Source: Linanthus parryae
Lineage: Eukaryota > Streptophyta > Magnoliopsida > Ericales > Polemoniaceae
DNA length: 64,000 nt
Direction: 5' to 3'
Assembly (NCBI GenBank): GCA_023055425.1
Contig: JALGPY010000004.1
Location: 57,559,718-57,623,717 of the forward strand
This document shows positions 31,741 through 44,970 of this stretch, one piece after another. Numbering within the stretch: the first letter of the stretch is position 1; each line of letters begins with the position of its first letter. Under the pieces are notes generated by a model. The model worked only from the letters and a program-made list of their open reading frames with translations, was not told the origin of the DNA and made no database searches. The position numbers and the translations under genes are program-made.

Positions 31741-34478
31741 ACTGATAAACTAGTTGAACGCCGCAGATTTTCAACCTCAGTTCAAATGAAATCTTCTGTG
31801 TAAGTGTCTAAGAATGCATGATCAAATATACTCTAGTAGGGGAGGGGGTGTTGAATAAACTATGGAAACTTAAGCTAAAATGGTGGTTTTAAAAAATAGG
31901 CAGAGAAGTTACGTTGTGAAGATTTACAAAGCTTGAAACCAATTTCAAAGCTTTGAACTGAAACAGACTGTATAAAATTTTATGAGAATTTTAAGGTTTA
32001 GAAAAGCCTTTCAATGCTTTGAAAATGTCCCGTGGCGAAACAGTTTGCAAGCAAATAAAGTACTGAAATATAAAGAGCAAGACAGAAGTATTCGTTACGA
32101 AGTTCGGCCTCCAAAACACCTACTCTCAGCCCGCGGGATCTGATCCCTCTAGGATTTCAAAAACTTCTTATTTATCACCAGTTAATCCCTCGTTCTCGGG
32201 CCTAAGAGAATTGCCTTACTGTTACACCAGCTTGTGGTGGTTTGCTATCCTATCTAGTTATGAGTTATGTTTTCTCTCTTCACTCAATAACAAGTTCTTA
32301 GCGTTGAACAGTAGTAAAGTTACACGACATGGGGAAAATTGCCCTAACATTTCACAAGTTCGTTAGGTGTTACGAATGGGCCTTGAATGGAGTCAGCAAG
32401 GCTCAAGCGAGGAATTAGAAGAAGAGGCATCAAGACATGAAGAAGAGGAGGAAGGCAAAACTCACTGCCCTCTCGCACGAAAGGAAGAGGGCATTTTCAC
32501 GAATGATTCGTGCGAATGGCACGCCCAATATCCATAATGGGAAATTATCGGGAAACTCCAAGAGCACAAGAATACGTTCCAACATTACCTTTTGGCTCTT
32601 CCAAAGGGAACAAAGGTAAACATGGTGTCCTTTCAACTCGTCTTTCATAATTTCTATGTAAGAGATAGACCAAATCCTGGTTTCTTTAGGCTTATCCCTA
32701 AAGATTATCGATTTACCTGGTTTCTCTAGGTTTATCCCTATTACTCCGCCCTATACAGTTTCACAAATAATAGTCTCTCCTTTATGTGGGATTATAGCTA
32801 TTTAGTCCATCTATTTAGTCAATTTATAAACGAAATTTGTCAACAAAAAAGAATGTGATGCACCAGAAATATTTGTATTATGCAAGCGGTTGGTTGATAT
32901 GAAGCGCTGGTCACAATGTTGTAGGTGGTCTCTGTTGGAACTATGCTCAGAATGTGAATCAGTCCTCTTCCGCCTAACTCCTTGTTGGTTGCTGCAACTT
33001 CGGTGACATCATCTTCTATTCTAAAATTGGCCCTCTCATCTACTGTCTCCATGTCAAATTGCCAGCACTGCTCGTACCTGGTAGATGCTGCTTTGCGCCA
33101 CTTCTCCCTAAGACTTCCTGCCATTTTGTTACTTGCCCGGTCCTGCTAATTGGGTCTGCTAAACTTATTCTCCAACTTAAGCAGTCCTCCTTTCACTAAT
33201 AATTGACTCCTCGATAGCCCTTCTAGCATCGATTGCAAATGTATTTTGGCGGTGCTCTCAGGACCTTCCTTTGTGGGTTACCCATGCCTCCAGTCAAAGC
33301 TCCTTCCTGCGCTCTTCATTTCATTGGTCCTCTAGTTAGCTACAGACTCTTCACTGTCTTAAGGTCCAAAGGCTTCAATGAACTTAGCAAGAAGTTTTTG
33401 AGTATTTTTATCCTCGCTAGAAACTTTTCGTATGTAGAATATTTGAAGTTCTTTGGATACAGTAGTTCTTGAATCATCTTGGAATAAGGAAGCAGCAGAC
33501 TCATGACTGGGACTGGTTTCCCCATTGTTCCATTTTACACCATTTCGACAAGCCCCTCCAAACAATATTTCGTTGTCTGAATGCACGAATAGGTTGAGAT
33601 GGCATCACCAGCAATTTCGTGAACAATTTTCTTTGATTGTGGCTTCACCTGCATTAGGCGTTGTGGAGCATATGCATGTGCATAACTTGCTGAGCCGTAG
33701 GTGAGAGGGCAGCTTACATAACTCCTGTACTGTCATCATCCGATACTGATTATGATCCATTTTACATAAGCATAATCTCCTCCATGGGTTGTGATACTGG
33801 AGTGGCTTTTTATTCCTGCGTCGGTGGAATTACCGCTGGAGTTGTGTAGTGTTCCTCGACCTTCCTCTTCTTGGAAAAGTGTTCGCCATTTTATTCAAGT
33901 CACTTCCATGGAGAAGGGGTTATAATGTTGACATGAGATTTCAAGGACCAAATTGATCTTCTTAGAAACTCGAAAATGCAGTTGGATACAAGCGACGGTC
34001 CGGGAGAACAGTGACGAGTAGATAACGTGATGAAGGAATGACAAACTCAATCGATCACTGAAATGGAATCCCACTAATACACTTACAGAATACTGAATTA
34101 CAACTCATGCAGTGCTAAAATGGAACCGATAACCAATGAATCACACTACCAATGGTCACAATTACAGAGCATGGACTACCATGTAAAAGATAATCTCGAT
34201 TTCTCTATATAATATGTCCTCTCTTTATCCTGATGTTAGGACATAATCCCCTTAAAAATGCCCCGAGCCTCCCTCTATATACTGCTACTGTAAAGGTTTG
34301 ACTTCGTCCAACAGCTTAGCATCACAAATGCGACACCCTTGACAAATTAAGCAAAGCACTGGGGCGCAAAGCACAGATTAGAAATCATGACATCTAGAGG
34401 TTAAGTGGCAGACCCCAATACACAAAGAGGTAAAGTCGATGACCATGAATTGACTATAAGAAATCTATTTCAACAACT
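31741..34478. other. Unassigned duplicated DNA with intact copia-empty site
   Basis: This corresponds to 1809-3137 plus 7821-9248 of unit 1. The single TCATC at 33036-33040 is the pre-insertion form of the unit 1 copia site. No gene is supported; short open frames are shared with unit 1 but have no recognised motif. It ends with the CAACT target copy at 34474-34478. Confidence 0.5.
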
Positions 34479-34856
34479 TGATAAGCCTCAGATAATCAAT
34501 ACCTACTACAGAAGAAAGAAGAAATCCGGGAATTAATGTTGGTGATTGATTTGGTTGCTGGTTGACTTGACTGACTTGATTACTGATTGATTTGATTTGC
34601 TAATCAATTTGAATTAATAATGATTCCTGAATTGTGTCAGTATGAATCGCCAAATTAGGGAAGATTGCATTTTCCATTTTCAGAGGGGAAGGATAAGAAT
34701 AAATAGTCAATAATTCTTATGATTACGGGCATTCAGAATTGTAGTCATTGGAAAGTGGAGTGGCCAGGCTCTCGAAATCCTGGACTTTCATTTCAATAAA
34801 CTCCGTTCCCTTTACTTGTGTGTTCTTTATTGATTTATAAATTCCAGTTTCTATCA
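34479..34856 (+). repeat. Reina-like 5' LTR
   Basis: This 378-bp LTR is bounded by TSD CAACT on the left and the primer site (34860) on the right. It differs from the 3' LTR by one base near 34531 (GGGAATT/GGGCATT) and three clustered bases near 34838-34841. Confidence 0.92.
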
Positions 34857-34859
34857 AAT

Positions 34860-34872
34860 TGGTATCAGAGCA
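34860..34872 (+). promoter_or_regulatory. Reina-like primer-binding site (tRNA-iMet)
   Basis: TGGTATCAGAGCA lies three bases after the 5' LTR. It is the standard initiator-methionine tRNA site. Confidence 0.9.
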
Positions 34873-34885
34873 CTTTGATCCTCAC

Positions 34886-37771
34886 ATGGCGCAGAAGAAG
34901 GTGGATGCACTAGAGGAGAGGATGGAATCAGTGGAAGGGGAGTGGAGAAAAGAGTTCTCTGCTGTTCAGGAAGAGCTAAGCAGGTTGCCTAAACTGGAGA
35001 AAAACTTGGAGCTCATGATGGGGCAGATAGCGCTGATGCTACAGAGAAGTGAAAAAACAATGCCAAGCGAAGCTGACCAAGGATTGAGACCTGCCACAAT
35101 GGCACACATTGCTACAGGAGGCAACACCACAGCAGCCTCGAGTGTTCACACCTCAACAGCAATTCCAGAACCAGTATGCCGCCCTGATGGCTCTTCACGC
35201 CGTCTGGAACTGCCTACATTTGATGGAAATAATCCCGACGGTTGGATTTTTCGCATTGAGCGGTATTTTTCTCTCAATCACTTGTCAGAGGCTGAGAAAA
35301 TGGAGTCAGCCATCATCGGGCTGGAGGGCGACGCTCTTGTTTGGTACCAGTGGGAATTTAAGAGATGTCCAGTAAGGACGTGGGAGCAGATGAAGATATT
35401 GGCCCTCCAACGTTTCAAGCCAACCCATGATGGCTCATTATATGCTTCTTTCCTATCAATTAAACAAGACGGATCTGTTCGAGAGTATCGCAAGCTGTTC
35501 GAGTCAATGGCTTCTCCATTGACTGATATTTCAGAAAGCGTCTTGGAGGGAACTTTCATCAAAGGATTGAGGGATGATATTCTCGCAGAGGTGCTGTTGT
35601 TACATCCTCAAGGGTTAAGTCAGATCATGGATACAGCGCAACGTGCAGAGGATAGACTGCATATGTTGCAGCAATACCGCCAAACACCAAGTACTCAATC
35701 TCATTTTCGCCCTTTTTCCAGCCCATCGGTTACCAACCGCCCCATACCCAGCACCCAAAGATTTACTGCTAACACCCCCCTTAATCCACAGAAATCCAGC
35801 TTCGATCAGACCCAAAAAATCCAAACACCTCTAAAAATTCAGCATGCTAGTTCACCCTCTCCATCCTTGAGCAAAGACCGACCATTCAACCGTTTGACAC
35901 CAGAGGAAGTACAACAAAGACGGGATCGTGGGTTGTGTTATCGTTGTGATGAAAAATATCACATCGGTCACGTTTGCAAACAACGACAGCTTCAAGTCTT
36001 GGTTGTGTGTGATGATGAAGACGTTCCAGCGGAAGAATTTGGTGAGCAGGTGGAGGATGAGTCCTTAGCTTCCCTCTCTCTGAACTCACTAGTAGGGCTC
36101 ACAACGCCCCATACCATGAAACTCAGCGGGCGGATCAAAGACGAGGAGGTGACAGTCATGATAGATAGTGGAGCCACCCATAACTTCATATCGTCTGAAC
36201 TGGTTGAGCAGTTAGAGTTGCCACTTACCAGTACAGGACAATTTGGAGTCTCTATGGGCACTGGGATGACAGTTCGCACGGCTGGAGTTTGCAAACGGAT
36301 TTCACTCCTTCTCCCTGGTTTAGAAGTAATTGCGGACTTCTTACCATTGGAGCTTGGAAGTTCCGATGTCATATTGGGAATGAAGTGGCTGGCGACTCTA
36401 GGTACGACTGAAGTAAATTGGAAAGCCTTGTCAATGAAATTTAATGTTGCAGGAATTCCAATAGTACTGTATGGGGATCCAAGTTTGCACAAAACTCAGA
36501 TTTCTCTTCGTGCAATGAAGCGTACAATCAAACATGAGGGTCATGGGTATCTTTTGGAGTTTGGCGCCCTTGAGGTAACTGAATCAATAAAGAAGGCGGG
36601 TGCTGAAATTCCTCTGTGTCTTCTCCCACTTCTAAATAAGTATGAGGAAGTATTTCATATGCCCCACGGTTTACCACCTTTTCGGAATAGGGACCACGCT
36701 ATTGTGCTCAAGGATGGCACGACTCCCATCAGCGTGCGCCCATATAGATACCCCCAATTGCAGAAGGACGAAATTGAAAGATTAGTTGCAGAAATGTTGG
36801 CAGCAAAGATAATCCAACCAAGTACTAGTCCTTTTTCGAGCCCAGTTTTGTTGGTAAAGAAGAAGGATGGGAGTTGGAGGTTTTGCGTTGATTACCGTGC
36901 GCTGAACAAGGAGACAGTACCGGATAAATTTCCGATTCCAGTCATTGATGAACTCTTGGATGAGCTCCATGGTGCCACCATGTTCTCAAAATTGGATCTG
37001 AAGTCGGGCTACCATCAGATCCGTGTGCGGCCGGCCGACGTCCACAAGACTGCATTTCGGACACACGAAGGTCATTACGAGTTCCTGGTAATGCCTTTCG
37101 GTCTTACCAATGCTCCTGCGACATTCCAATCACTTATGAATGAGGTTTTCAAACCATTCCTACGTAAATTTGTTCTCGTATTTTTTGATGATATCCTTGT
37201 GTATAGTTCATCAACTGCAGCCCACTTAGAGCATTTGCAACTGGTTTTGGAGGCCTTACGTCAACACCAACTTTACGCCAATCGCAAGAAATGTTTGTTT
37301 GCCCAAAGCAAGTTGGAATATCTCGGACATATTATTTCAGCAGACGGTGTTGCCGCAGACCCTGAGAAAGTTGCAGCAATGATGAGTTGGCCTCCTCCAA
37401 CCAATCTCAGAGAGCTGCGAGGATTTTTGGGGCTAACGGGGTACTATCGCAAGTTCGTTGCTGGGTATGGGAACATTGCGCAGCCATTAACCGATCAATT
37501 GAAGAAGGATAATTTCGGTTGGACGAATGAGGCGCAAGGAGCTTTTCAGAAGTTGAAGGAGGCAATGTGTGCTGTTCCGGTGCTAGCACTCCCTGACTTT
37601 AAACAACCTTTTGTTGTGGAAACGGATGCGTCAGGGTTTGGATTAGGGGCTGTTCTCATGCAAAACCAGCGCCCCGTTGCCTATTACAGTCAGGTTTTGT
37701 CTCCAAGGGCACGCACCAAATCAGTCTATGAGCGAGAGCTAATGGCTATTGTATTGGCCATCCAGAAATAA
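34886..37771 (+). pseudogene. Reina-like Gag-protease-RT-RNase H, stopped in RNase H
   Basis: I start at the ATG at 34886 ([11 protein letters not shown]) because the upstream in-frame codon overlaps the primer-binding site. A coiled-coil N-terminus (residues about 5-60) is followed by the gag core with [15 protein letters not shown] and [13 protein letters not shown], and the CCHC knuckle [14 protein letters not shown] (about 350). The protease has [12 protein letters not shown] (about 425), and the RT has [11 protein letters not shown] (about 665) and FFDDILVYS (about 766). RNase H begins with [14 protein letters not shown] (about 910). A TAA stop (37769-37771) ends it in the RNase H domain; the same frame continues after it. 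Confidence 0.9.
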
Positions 37772-39514
37772 CGGCCTTATCTGCTGGGCAGAAAGTTCAT
37801 TGTGCGAACGGATCAAAAAAGTCTCAAATTCTTACTCGAGCAGCGCGTCGTATCAATTGAACATCAGAAATGGCTCACCAAACTATTGGGCTATGACTTT
37901 GAGATTCAATACCGCCCAGGTCTTGAAAATAAGGCTGCAGACGCTTTGTCTCGTATAGAACCTGCAGCCTCGTTATCAGCCTTGTCTGTTCCTCACGTGA
38001 TCCAGCTTGACGATCTGCATCAACAAATTGAACCAGATCCTTATTTGTCAGCCATTTATAAAGAATTATTACAAGGGTTGCCTAGTAAAGAGGGGTTCTC
38101 GCTGGATCATGGTCGTTTTCTATACAAAGGACGCTTGGTGCTCCCGCCGAACTCGCCGTACATCCCATTGTTGCTTCAAGAATACCACAGCAGTGCCATT
38201 GGCGGTCATTCAGGTGCCTTTAAGACTTACCAGCGGCTCATTAAGGACTTGTTTTGGGTGGGAATGAAGAAGGCGGTGGAGGAATTCGTTGCTCATTGTT
38301 CAGTTTGCCAACAGAGCAAGTATCTAGCTCAATCACCCGCTGGCCTATTGCAACCACTACCCATTCCAGACAAGATTTGGGAGGATATATCAATGGATTT
38401 TATTGAAGGCTTGCCTCGTTCCAATGGGTATGATACGATTTTGGTGGTGGTGGACCGCTTGTCAAAATACGGGCATTTCATTCCTTTGCGTCATCCATTT
38501 TCTGCAATCACAGTAGCTGATGTGTTTGTTCGCGACATTGTTAAGCTTCACGGAGTTCCTCGTTCCATCATTTCTGACCGCGACAAAATATTCTTGAGCC
38601 TTTTCTGGAAGGAGTTATTCAAACTTCAAGGGACACAACTAAAGCACAGCACGTCTTATCACCCTCAAACTGACGGGCAAACGGAAGTGGTGAACCGATG
38701 CCTTGAGACTTATTTGCGTTGCTTTGTCGCTGATAAACCACGACAATGGACTCGCTGGCTAGCATGGGCAGAATATTGGTACAACACATCCTACCATACT
38801 TCCACGCACACAACGCCGTTCAAAGCAGTGTATCACCGAGAACCTCCTTCCCTACTTCGTTTTCAAGGAGGGATGACTACTGTCTCAGCAGTTGAACAAA
38901 ATTTGAGTGATCGAGATTCCATCATCGATGAGCTTAAGTTCCATCTGCATAGAGCTCAGCAGAAAATGAAGAGTTCAGCCGACATGAAACGTCGTGATGT
39001 GTCCTTTGAAGTTGGAGACCTGGTTTATCTCAAGCTTCGTCCCTATCGTCAGAAGTCCTTGGCAAAAAGGCACAACGAGAAGCTTTCTCCTCGGTATTTT
39101 GGTCCCTACAAGGTACTGGCACGTATTGGCAATGTTGCTTACCGTCTTCAATTGCCTGAATCCGCCTGCGTACATCCAGTTTTTCATGTCTCCTTACTAC
39201 GCCCAGCTCTTGGGGCCGACCAAGTTGCTCAACAGCTTCCACCAAATTTATCTCCTGACATGGAGATGATAGTTGAGCGAGAGGCGGTTTTGGGAGCACG
39301 GAAAATTGGTACAGAAGCAGCCCAACGTTCCGAAGTATTGGTTAAATGGAAGGGCCTACCGGAGCATGATGCTACCTGGGAGGATAGCGTGGCTTTGGAC
39401 TCCCAATTTCCTGATTTTCACCTTGAGGACAAGGTGAAAGTTTGGGCGGCCGGTAATGATAAGCCTCAGATAATCAATACCTACTACAGAAGAAAGAAGA
39501 AATCCGGGCATTAA
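37772..39514 (+). pseudogene. Reina-like RNase H end, integrase and chromodomain
   Basis: This is the same frame after the TAA, with no ATG near the start; it would need readthrough or be lost. It has the RNase H end (VRTDQKSLKFLLEQR), an HHCC zinc domain (H-H near 38190-38210, HCSVCQQ near 38295) and an integrase core with DDE intact: SMDFIEG, IISDRDKIF and GQTEVVNR. A C-terminal GPYKVLARIG...YRLQLP domain precedes a chromodomain-like VLVKWKGLPEHDATWED near 39335-39390. The frame ends 58 bp inside the 3' LTR, at 39512-39514. Confidence 0.9.
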
Positions 39515-39834
39515 TGTTGGTGATTGATTTGGTTGCTGGTTGACTTGACTGACTTGATTACTGATTGATTTGATTTGCTAATCAATTTGAATTAATAATG
39601 ATTCCTGAATTGTGTCAGTATGAATCGCCAAATTAGGGAAGATTGCATTTTCCATTTTCAGAGGGGAAGGATAAGAATAAATAGTCAATAATTCTTATGA
39701 TTACGGGCATTCAGAATTGTAGTCATTGGAAAGTGGAGTGGCCAGGCTCTCGAAATCCTGGACTTTCATTTCAATAAACTCCGTTCCCTTTACTTGTGTG
39801 TTCTTTATTGATTTATCTGTTCCAGTTTCTATCA
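39457..39834 (+). repeat. Reina-like 3' LTR
   Basis: This 378-bp partner of 34479-34856 is followed by CAACT at 39835-39839. Its first 58 bp also encode the C-terminus of the polyprotein. The sequence just before it (GGGCGGCCGGTAA) is a poor polypurine tract. Confidence 0.9.
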
Positions 39835-39839
39835 CAACT

Positions 39840-41070
39840 TCATCCCAACCACAAGTGGTAACCGCTTCAACATATAAATTAGATGAAAGCCCCAGATTTT
39901 GAACTTCAATTCAAACGAAATATTGACTATAATCGGAGAAGGAAGACTATTATATTACCTGAAGAAATACTCAGTGACTGTTCAATTGCATCTTCAAGGC
40001 CGGATGGAGCCTTCTGTTTTCGTATAGACACACTTGTATACTGATAAAGAGTTGAAGTTTATTTTTTCCTACCGTATGTGAAATGCAAAAATATAAACCA
40101 GTCATAACTTCATGGTCAGGTTCAGAATCCGTAGAACAATGGTGAAAAGGATGAAAAACATGCCATGTAATGAAGAGGACTATGAAGCGGATTTGTCCAC
40201 AACTCATAAGTTGCTTTCCAGGAAGGCATATATCTCATCTCCTCATCCTCCAACTCGTCTCTGATAGATTCCTTTACAGGATCCATTGTCTTGTCATAGA
40301 ACCAATCTGTGGGTCAGCAACTTCATGAATTAAATGGATGGCCCTCACCAAAGGAATGGTGTCCTTCAAGACCACAAGCGATCCACATCAGAATGAAGCA
40401 GCCCGAACCTTATCAGCAATTCTTCTACCATCAGTAGAGGAATCAGAAACTGAAGAAATCTACTCACATGATGAAAACATCTTCGCCAAGTTTTTATTTT
40501 CTAATACAATAATCTCGAGCACATCGGTGACTTTATCTTTGTTGCCTTGACCAGCTCACCAGTATTGTTACAGCTCCTCATCAGAAGACAATTGTAAATG
40601 AATTTTGTCAACATTCTTACATTGTTCAAATATTGGTTATGAACTATATTGTGTCTATGTTCTCCAACATTTTCTCTAAACAATAGGATGAGCTGATTGT
40701 ACAAAATTCATGGGCTACTTTTCTATAAATAGTTTTCCTACAATTATCATGTTCCGTGATGTATGGTTTTAGATTATTCGAACCACACTATCAGCCCAAT
40801 CTCCTCAATGATTTCATCAAAGACGAGTATCCAGACATCATAATCTTCAATTGAAGTTGAAATATCCGGTGACTTGAGGTATAATGCCCTTTTGGGAAAT
40901 CCAGTAAAACATGGATAAAGTCCCTCGCGCTCTAGTCCCCCACTTATCCATAATAACACTGAAACTAGTAGTCTTCGTTGAAGATTGAATATCCTTCACC
41001 TGAATTTCAATCCAATTGAGCTCAAATCGATTTAAATCTTTGGGAAGGATATTCAATCTTCATGGACAAC
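39840..41070 (-). pseudogene. hAT-family transposase remnant, minus arm, unit 2
   Basis: Sister of the remnant at 9240-10485. Minus-strand frames give WIEIQVKDIQSSTKTTSFS, VIMDKWGTRARGTLS, KRALYLKSPDIS and VFDEIIEEIG, then further on TDSEPDHEVMTGLYFCISH. The order is that of DUF659-type hAT transposases. It is broken by stops and frameshifts. Confidence 0.7.
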
Positions 41071-41137
41071 CAGCGGTTGCAGTGTTCTCATTAATGGGCG
41101 GAGGGGCAAGAATGGGCGGCAAAAGATCAATGTTTTA

Positions 41138-42063
41138 GTGGATTCCCCCAAACGAGTAATATATCTCAAGTCCGTAGATATTTCAGCTTCCTTTGGAGAT
41201 TCTGACGCCTTGATGCTTATCTTGATGCAATTATTGAAGAAGTTTGGGGCTGATAATGTTGTTCAACTGATCTCCAACAGTACATGTGGCAGCATGAAAA
41301 TTGTGGGCAAACTAGTTATGGAGAAGTATATGGCAATTGTTGGACAGTCGGCTCAACCCATTGTTTGGAGACCATATTAGAGAACACAGGGGAAATGAAC
41401 TTCAACAAATATCTATCTAACAACGCACTGATGTTGACAAATTTCATTTACACCCGTCCAATAATTTTAATGTTGATGAGGAGCCATACAAGATCCGGTG
41501 AACAGGTCAAGTCAACTAAGATCAAGTCAACAATGAGTTTCCTCACACTCGAGAACATCGTATTGGAGAAGAAGAACTGGGAGAAGATGTTTTCATCATC
41601 TGAGTGGAGGTCATCGGTTTGGGCTTCCAGTAATGATGGCAAAAGAATTGCTGATATGGCTAGGGACGCTTTGTTCTGGTCTGGAGCACTTGTGGTTTTT
41701 AAGGCCACCATTATTCCTTTAGTTAAAGCCTACATTCAATTCATGAATGTGCTGACACACCGATTGGTTTTATATACGAGACAATGGATCAGGTAAGGGA
41801 AACCATCATAGATGAATTCGAGTACGAGGAGGTCGCATTTATGCCTTATTGAAAGGAAAAATGATGAGTTGTGGAATAATTGGCTTCATAGCCCTCTTCA
41901 CTCCGCAGCATATTTTATGAACCCTTTGTACGGTTATTCAACGGATTTGGAACCTATGGATGAAGTTATGAATGATTCATATTTCTGCATTTCTCATATG
42001 GTAAAGGAAAAGAAGCTTCAACGGTTGATCAATATACAAGTTGGTTTGATTCACAAAAAATAA
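41138..42063 (+). pseudogene. hAT-family transposase remnant, plus arm, unit 2
   Basis: This is the cleaner copy of 10525-12402, without the 952-bp insertion. It opens DSPKRVIYLKSVDIS, SDALMLILMQLLKKFGADN and NVVQLISNSTCGSMKIVGKL, then shifts frame to CLETILENTGEMNF, FIYTRPIILMLMRSH, FLTLENIVLEKKNWE and MFSSSEWRSSVWASS. Near 41870 it continues with LHSAAYFMNPLYGYSTDLEP and DEVMNDSYFCIS. At least two frameshifts separate the blocks. A hAT identity fits the whole block order. Confidence 0.75.
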
Positions 42064-42325
42064 TAATATACAAGTTGGTCTATATGAAAAAGGTAATGGT
42101 CCCTTCATTGTTGAAGATGCAATTCAACAGTCCCGGAGTATCTCTCCAAGTAATGAATTAGATGCGTCTCCTAATATCCTCGACTTTCAACTAGTTTATT
42201 GGTTGTCGGTTGAAGCGGTAACCACTTATGGTTGTCGTGCAGTTGTTGGAATTAAATTTTTACTGATCTTGCACTTAACCTCTTTGCGTCTAAGGGCCTG
42301 GCACTTAACCTCCCTATGGCCTCTA

Positions 42326-44970
42326 AGGAGTCCAAAATCCTTGTTTGACTATTGTCCTATATGCTTATGTAACGTTTATTATAAAATAATTTTCAAAACT
42401 TTAGCAGACTGTCTAAAAATATTTCTTCCTACACTTATTGACCCAACACAGTCTGCCTTCATAAAATGCCGTCATATTTCAAATATTTCTATCATTGTTA
42501 TAGAAACTATTCAGACCATTCATTGCCAAAAGAATAAGTTAGGTTCTTCTTCCCTCAAACTCGATATGGCTAAGGACAACCATAAAATAGAGTGAACCTA
42601 CCTTTATAATGTTCTAATTAAGATGGGGTTTCCCGTTAATTTTATAAATGATATTATGACTTGTGTGACTTATGTTTCTTTTAATATCTTTATTAATGGG
42701 CACGGACTAAGTACTTCCTTCCAACTAGGGGCATTCGAAAAGCCGATCCCATTTTCCTTATCTTTTTCTACGGAAGGCTTATCCTGCATTATTAACCAAG
42801 CTGTCTCGAATAATCTTCTTAAAGGAGTTAAAGCTAGTTCAAATTCCCATAGTATAACTCACCACCATTTCGTGGATGATAACATCTTTTTCTCTAAAGA
42901 AAATAAGAAAAATGCACTTACCATAAATTACATTCTCTGCCAATATTGTAGGGCTTCGGGTCAGCTACTTTATAAGTCTAAATCTGCAATTGTTTTTAGC
43001 CCAAAAGTCCCAAATGATATCTACCTCTTATGTACCCAAATCTTGGAAATTCCAATCGCTTCTTATCACGATAAGTACTTAGGATTGCCTAACGTTATTT
43101 GTAAAAAAAAAGAAAAAAAAACGTTTTTAGTATTGTTTTTATTAAAAAAAAATCATGAATAAGTTATTTGGATGAAAAGATAATTTCTTTCTCCGGGAGG
43201 AAAATAAATTCTTTTAAAATATGTAATTCAAGCTATGCCTATTATGTTCGTTTTTCTTTACCAGCTACTTCTTGCACGGAAATTCAAAAACTCTTGGGCG
43301 AAATGTTGTTGGGAAATGAAATTGAAAAAAAAAATATTTGAAAAAATTGGGGTTGCATGTGTAATCCTAAAAGTGTTGGGGTTTGGGTTTTCATCACATG
43401 TATTCTTTTAATATTGCTTTATTAAGAAAATAAGCGTGGAGAATTTATAATGACCCTAACTCTCTTCTTGAGAGAGTTCTTAAAGGAAAATACTACAACA
43501 ATTCTATTCTACAATTGTCACTGAGGTTGTTTCTCTAGATCCACGTATGTTTTGAACATTATAGTTACAGCTAAAAATATCGGTTTCCAAGGGGTACGTC
43601 AAGGCATAGGTAATGTTCAAGATACCCTCATTTATCACAATCGTTGGATTTATATCGGCCTCGGTAGAAAGCCTTGCAGATTCCCAACTCTTAAAAATGA
43701 TTCTAAAGTTTAAGATCTTATCACTTAAATTTTTACTTGGAATACATACTTAATTCTGTCCAATTTTGCGGAAGATGGAGCTGGTGCCATTCTTCAAATC
43801 CCACTTGTTTTTCCTCTAAATCAAGAAAACATGATTTAGACCCAAATTGAAAATAGAGACTATTAGGTTAAGACAACGTATCATATGGGGGTCTCTAACA
43901 TAATTCGTGAGACAAATAACACTATCTCATCCTCTTCCAATTATATTAAAGATATTTTTTGGACTAATCTGTGAAAACTTAACATTCATAACAAAATTAA
44001 CATCTGAATATGAAGACTTTATCATCAATGTATTGCTACGAAAGACAATATGAAGAAAAAATGTATCTCTTTACCTCCACAATGTTGCTTATGTTCTTAT
44101 GGTCAAGAAACCACTGCTCATTTATTTCTTCATTGTTTGTAGATTTGCCAAATTTTCAATTCCCCTCTCCCAGATCTAAAAATACCCTAGTCTGGCCTCC
44201 GTTTCTCTATCCGTTTGATTTTTTTTTTTTCATCTATAAACATCATAACAAACATATCTTGGGGTACTTGTTGTGGAATATTTGGTAAGAGCGAAATCGG
44301 AGAAATTTGAACTCAAACTTTAGGACTTATAATGATTTAATTATGTCTACTTTAACTGAAAACATAGAATGTCAAGAAGATACTTATCTTGGTCGGGGAA
44401 TGTTTTATGCAAGTAATGGAGAAGAAGAAAAAGTCGTCTGATTGAAGCCGCCGTCTTCGGGTTTCCTAATCATGAACATCGACGCCGCTATATCCACTTG
44501 AAACCGTAGATCGGGCGGTGGGGCTGTGATTCGTAACTTCCAAGGTGACTTCGTGATGGCTATAGCATTTTAAATCCCTTACACCAAAAAATCACTATTG
44601 GTCAAAGCTTATGCGGTCCAGATCGCCATTTTTGAAGCTTCAAATTGAGATTTTTGTTCTTTGATGATTGAATCAGACAACCAAGTCTTGGTCCGATGCG
44701 TAGAAAGAGAGGCGCCGTCTGTGGCTATCTCAGAGAAAGAACGGATGATAAATGGCATCTAATCGCAGCTAGGTCATTTTATATATTCTAGGGTTTGTTT
44801 GTGTAGGAATGATGAAAATGTTCTTTCTCATAACCTAGCTAAAATGGGCTTGGAGTGTGAAGTTATTTCTTCTTGGGCTATTACTTACCCCAACAGCTTG
44901 TAAAACATTTGGGCCTTGGATATAGCCCCCTATTAAATTAAGTACAAGCCTTATTTGAAAAAAAAAATGT
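42326..44970 (+). pseudogene. 5'-truncated LINE: RT, zf-RVT and RNase H remnants, unit 2
   Basis: Sister of 12665-15308 and nearly identical to it. RT motifs include CNVYYKIIFKTLADCLK, DPTQSAFI, GFPVNFINDIMTCV and the FVDD box near 42870. The zf-RVT-like CX2C...HX4C pattern is near 44055-44150 and RNase H lies at about 44500-44890, followed by an A-run near 44960-44970. The same TGA (42593-42595) interrupts the RT in both units, so the element was already dead before the duplication. Confidence 0.8.

Larger units (their letters stand above)
34479..39834 (+). mobile_element. Ty3/gypsy chromovirus (Reina-like) LTR retrotransposon, nearly intact
   Basis: The element is 5356 bp with two 378-bp LTRs (TGATAAGCC to TTTCTATCA) that differ at about four bases. 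It has a CAACT target duplication (34474-34478 and 39835-39839) and a tRNA-iMet primer site. All domains are present: gag, CCHC, protease, RT, RNase H, integrase and a C-terminal chromodomain. Size and short LTRs fit the Reina clade, which is an inference. The empty site is at 9244-9248 in unit 1. One stop codon (37769-37771) is the only obvious lesion. Confidence 0.92.

Noticed and set aside
34859..34885. ATG at 34859 as the Reina-like polyprotein start
   Set aside because: It overlaps the tRNA primer-binding site; the next in-frame ATG at 34886 is the likely start.
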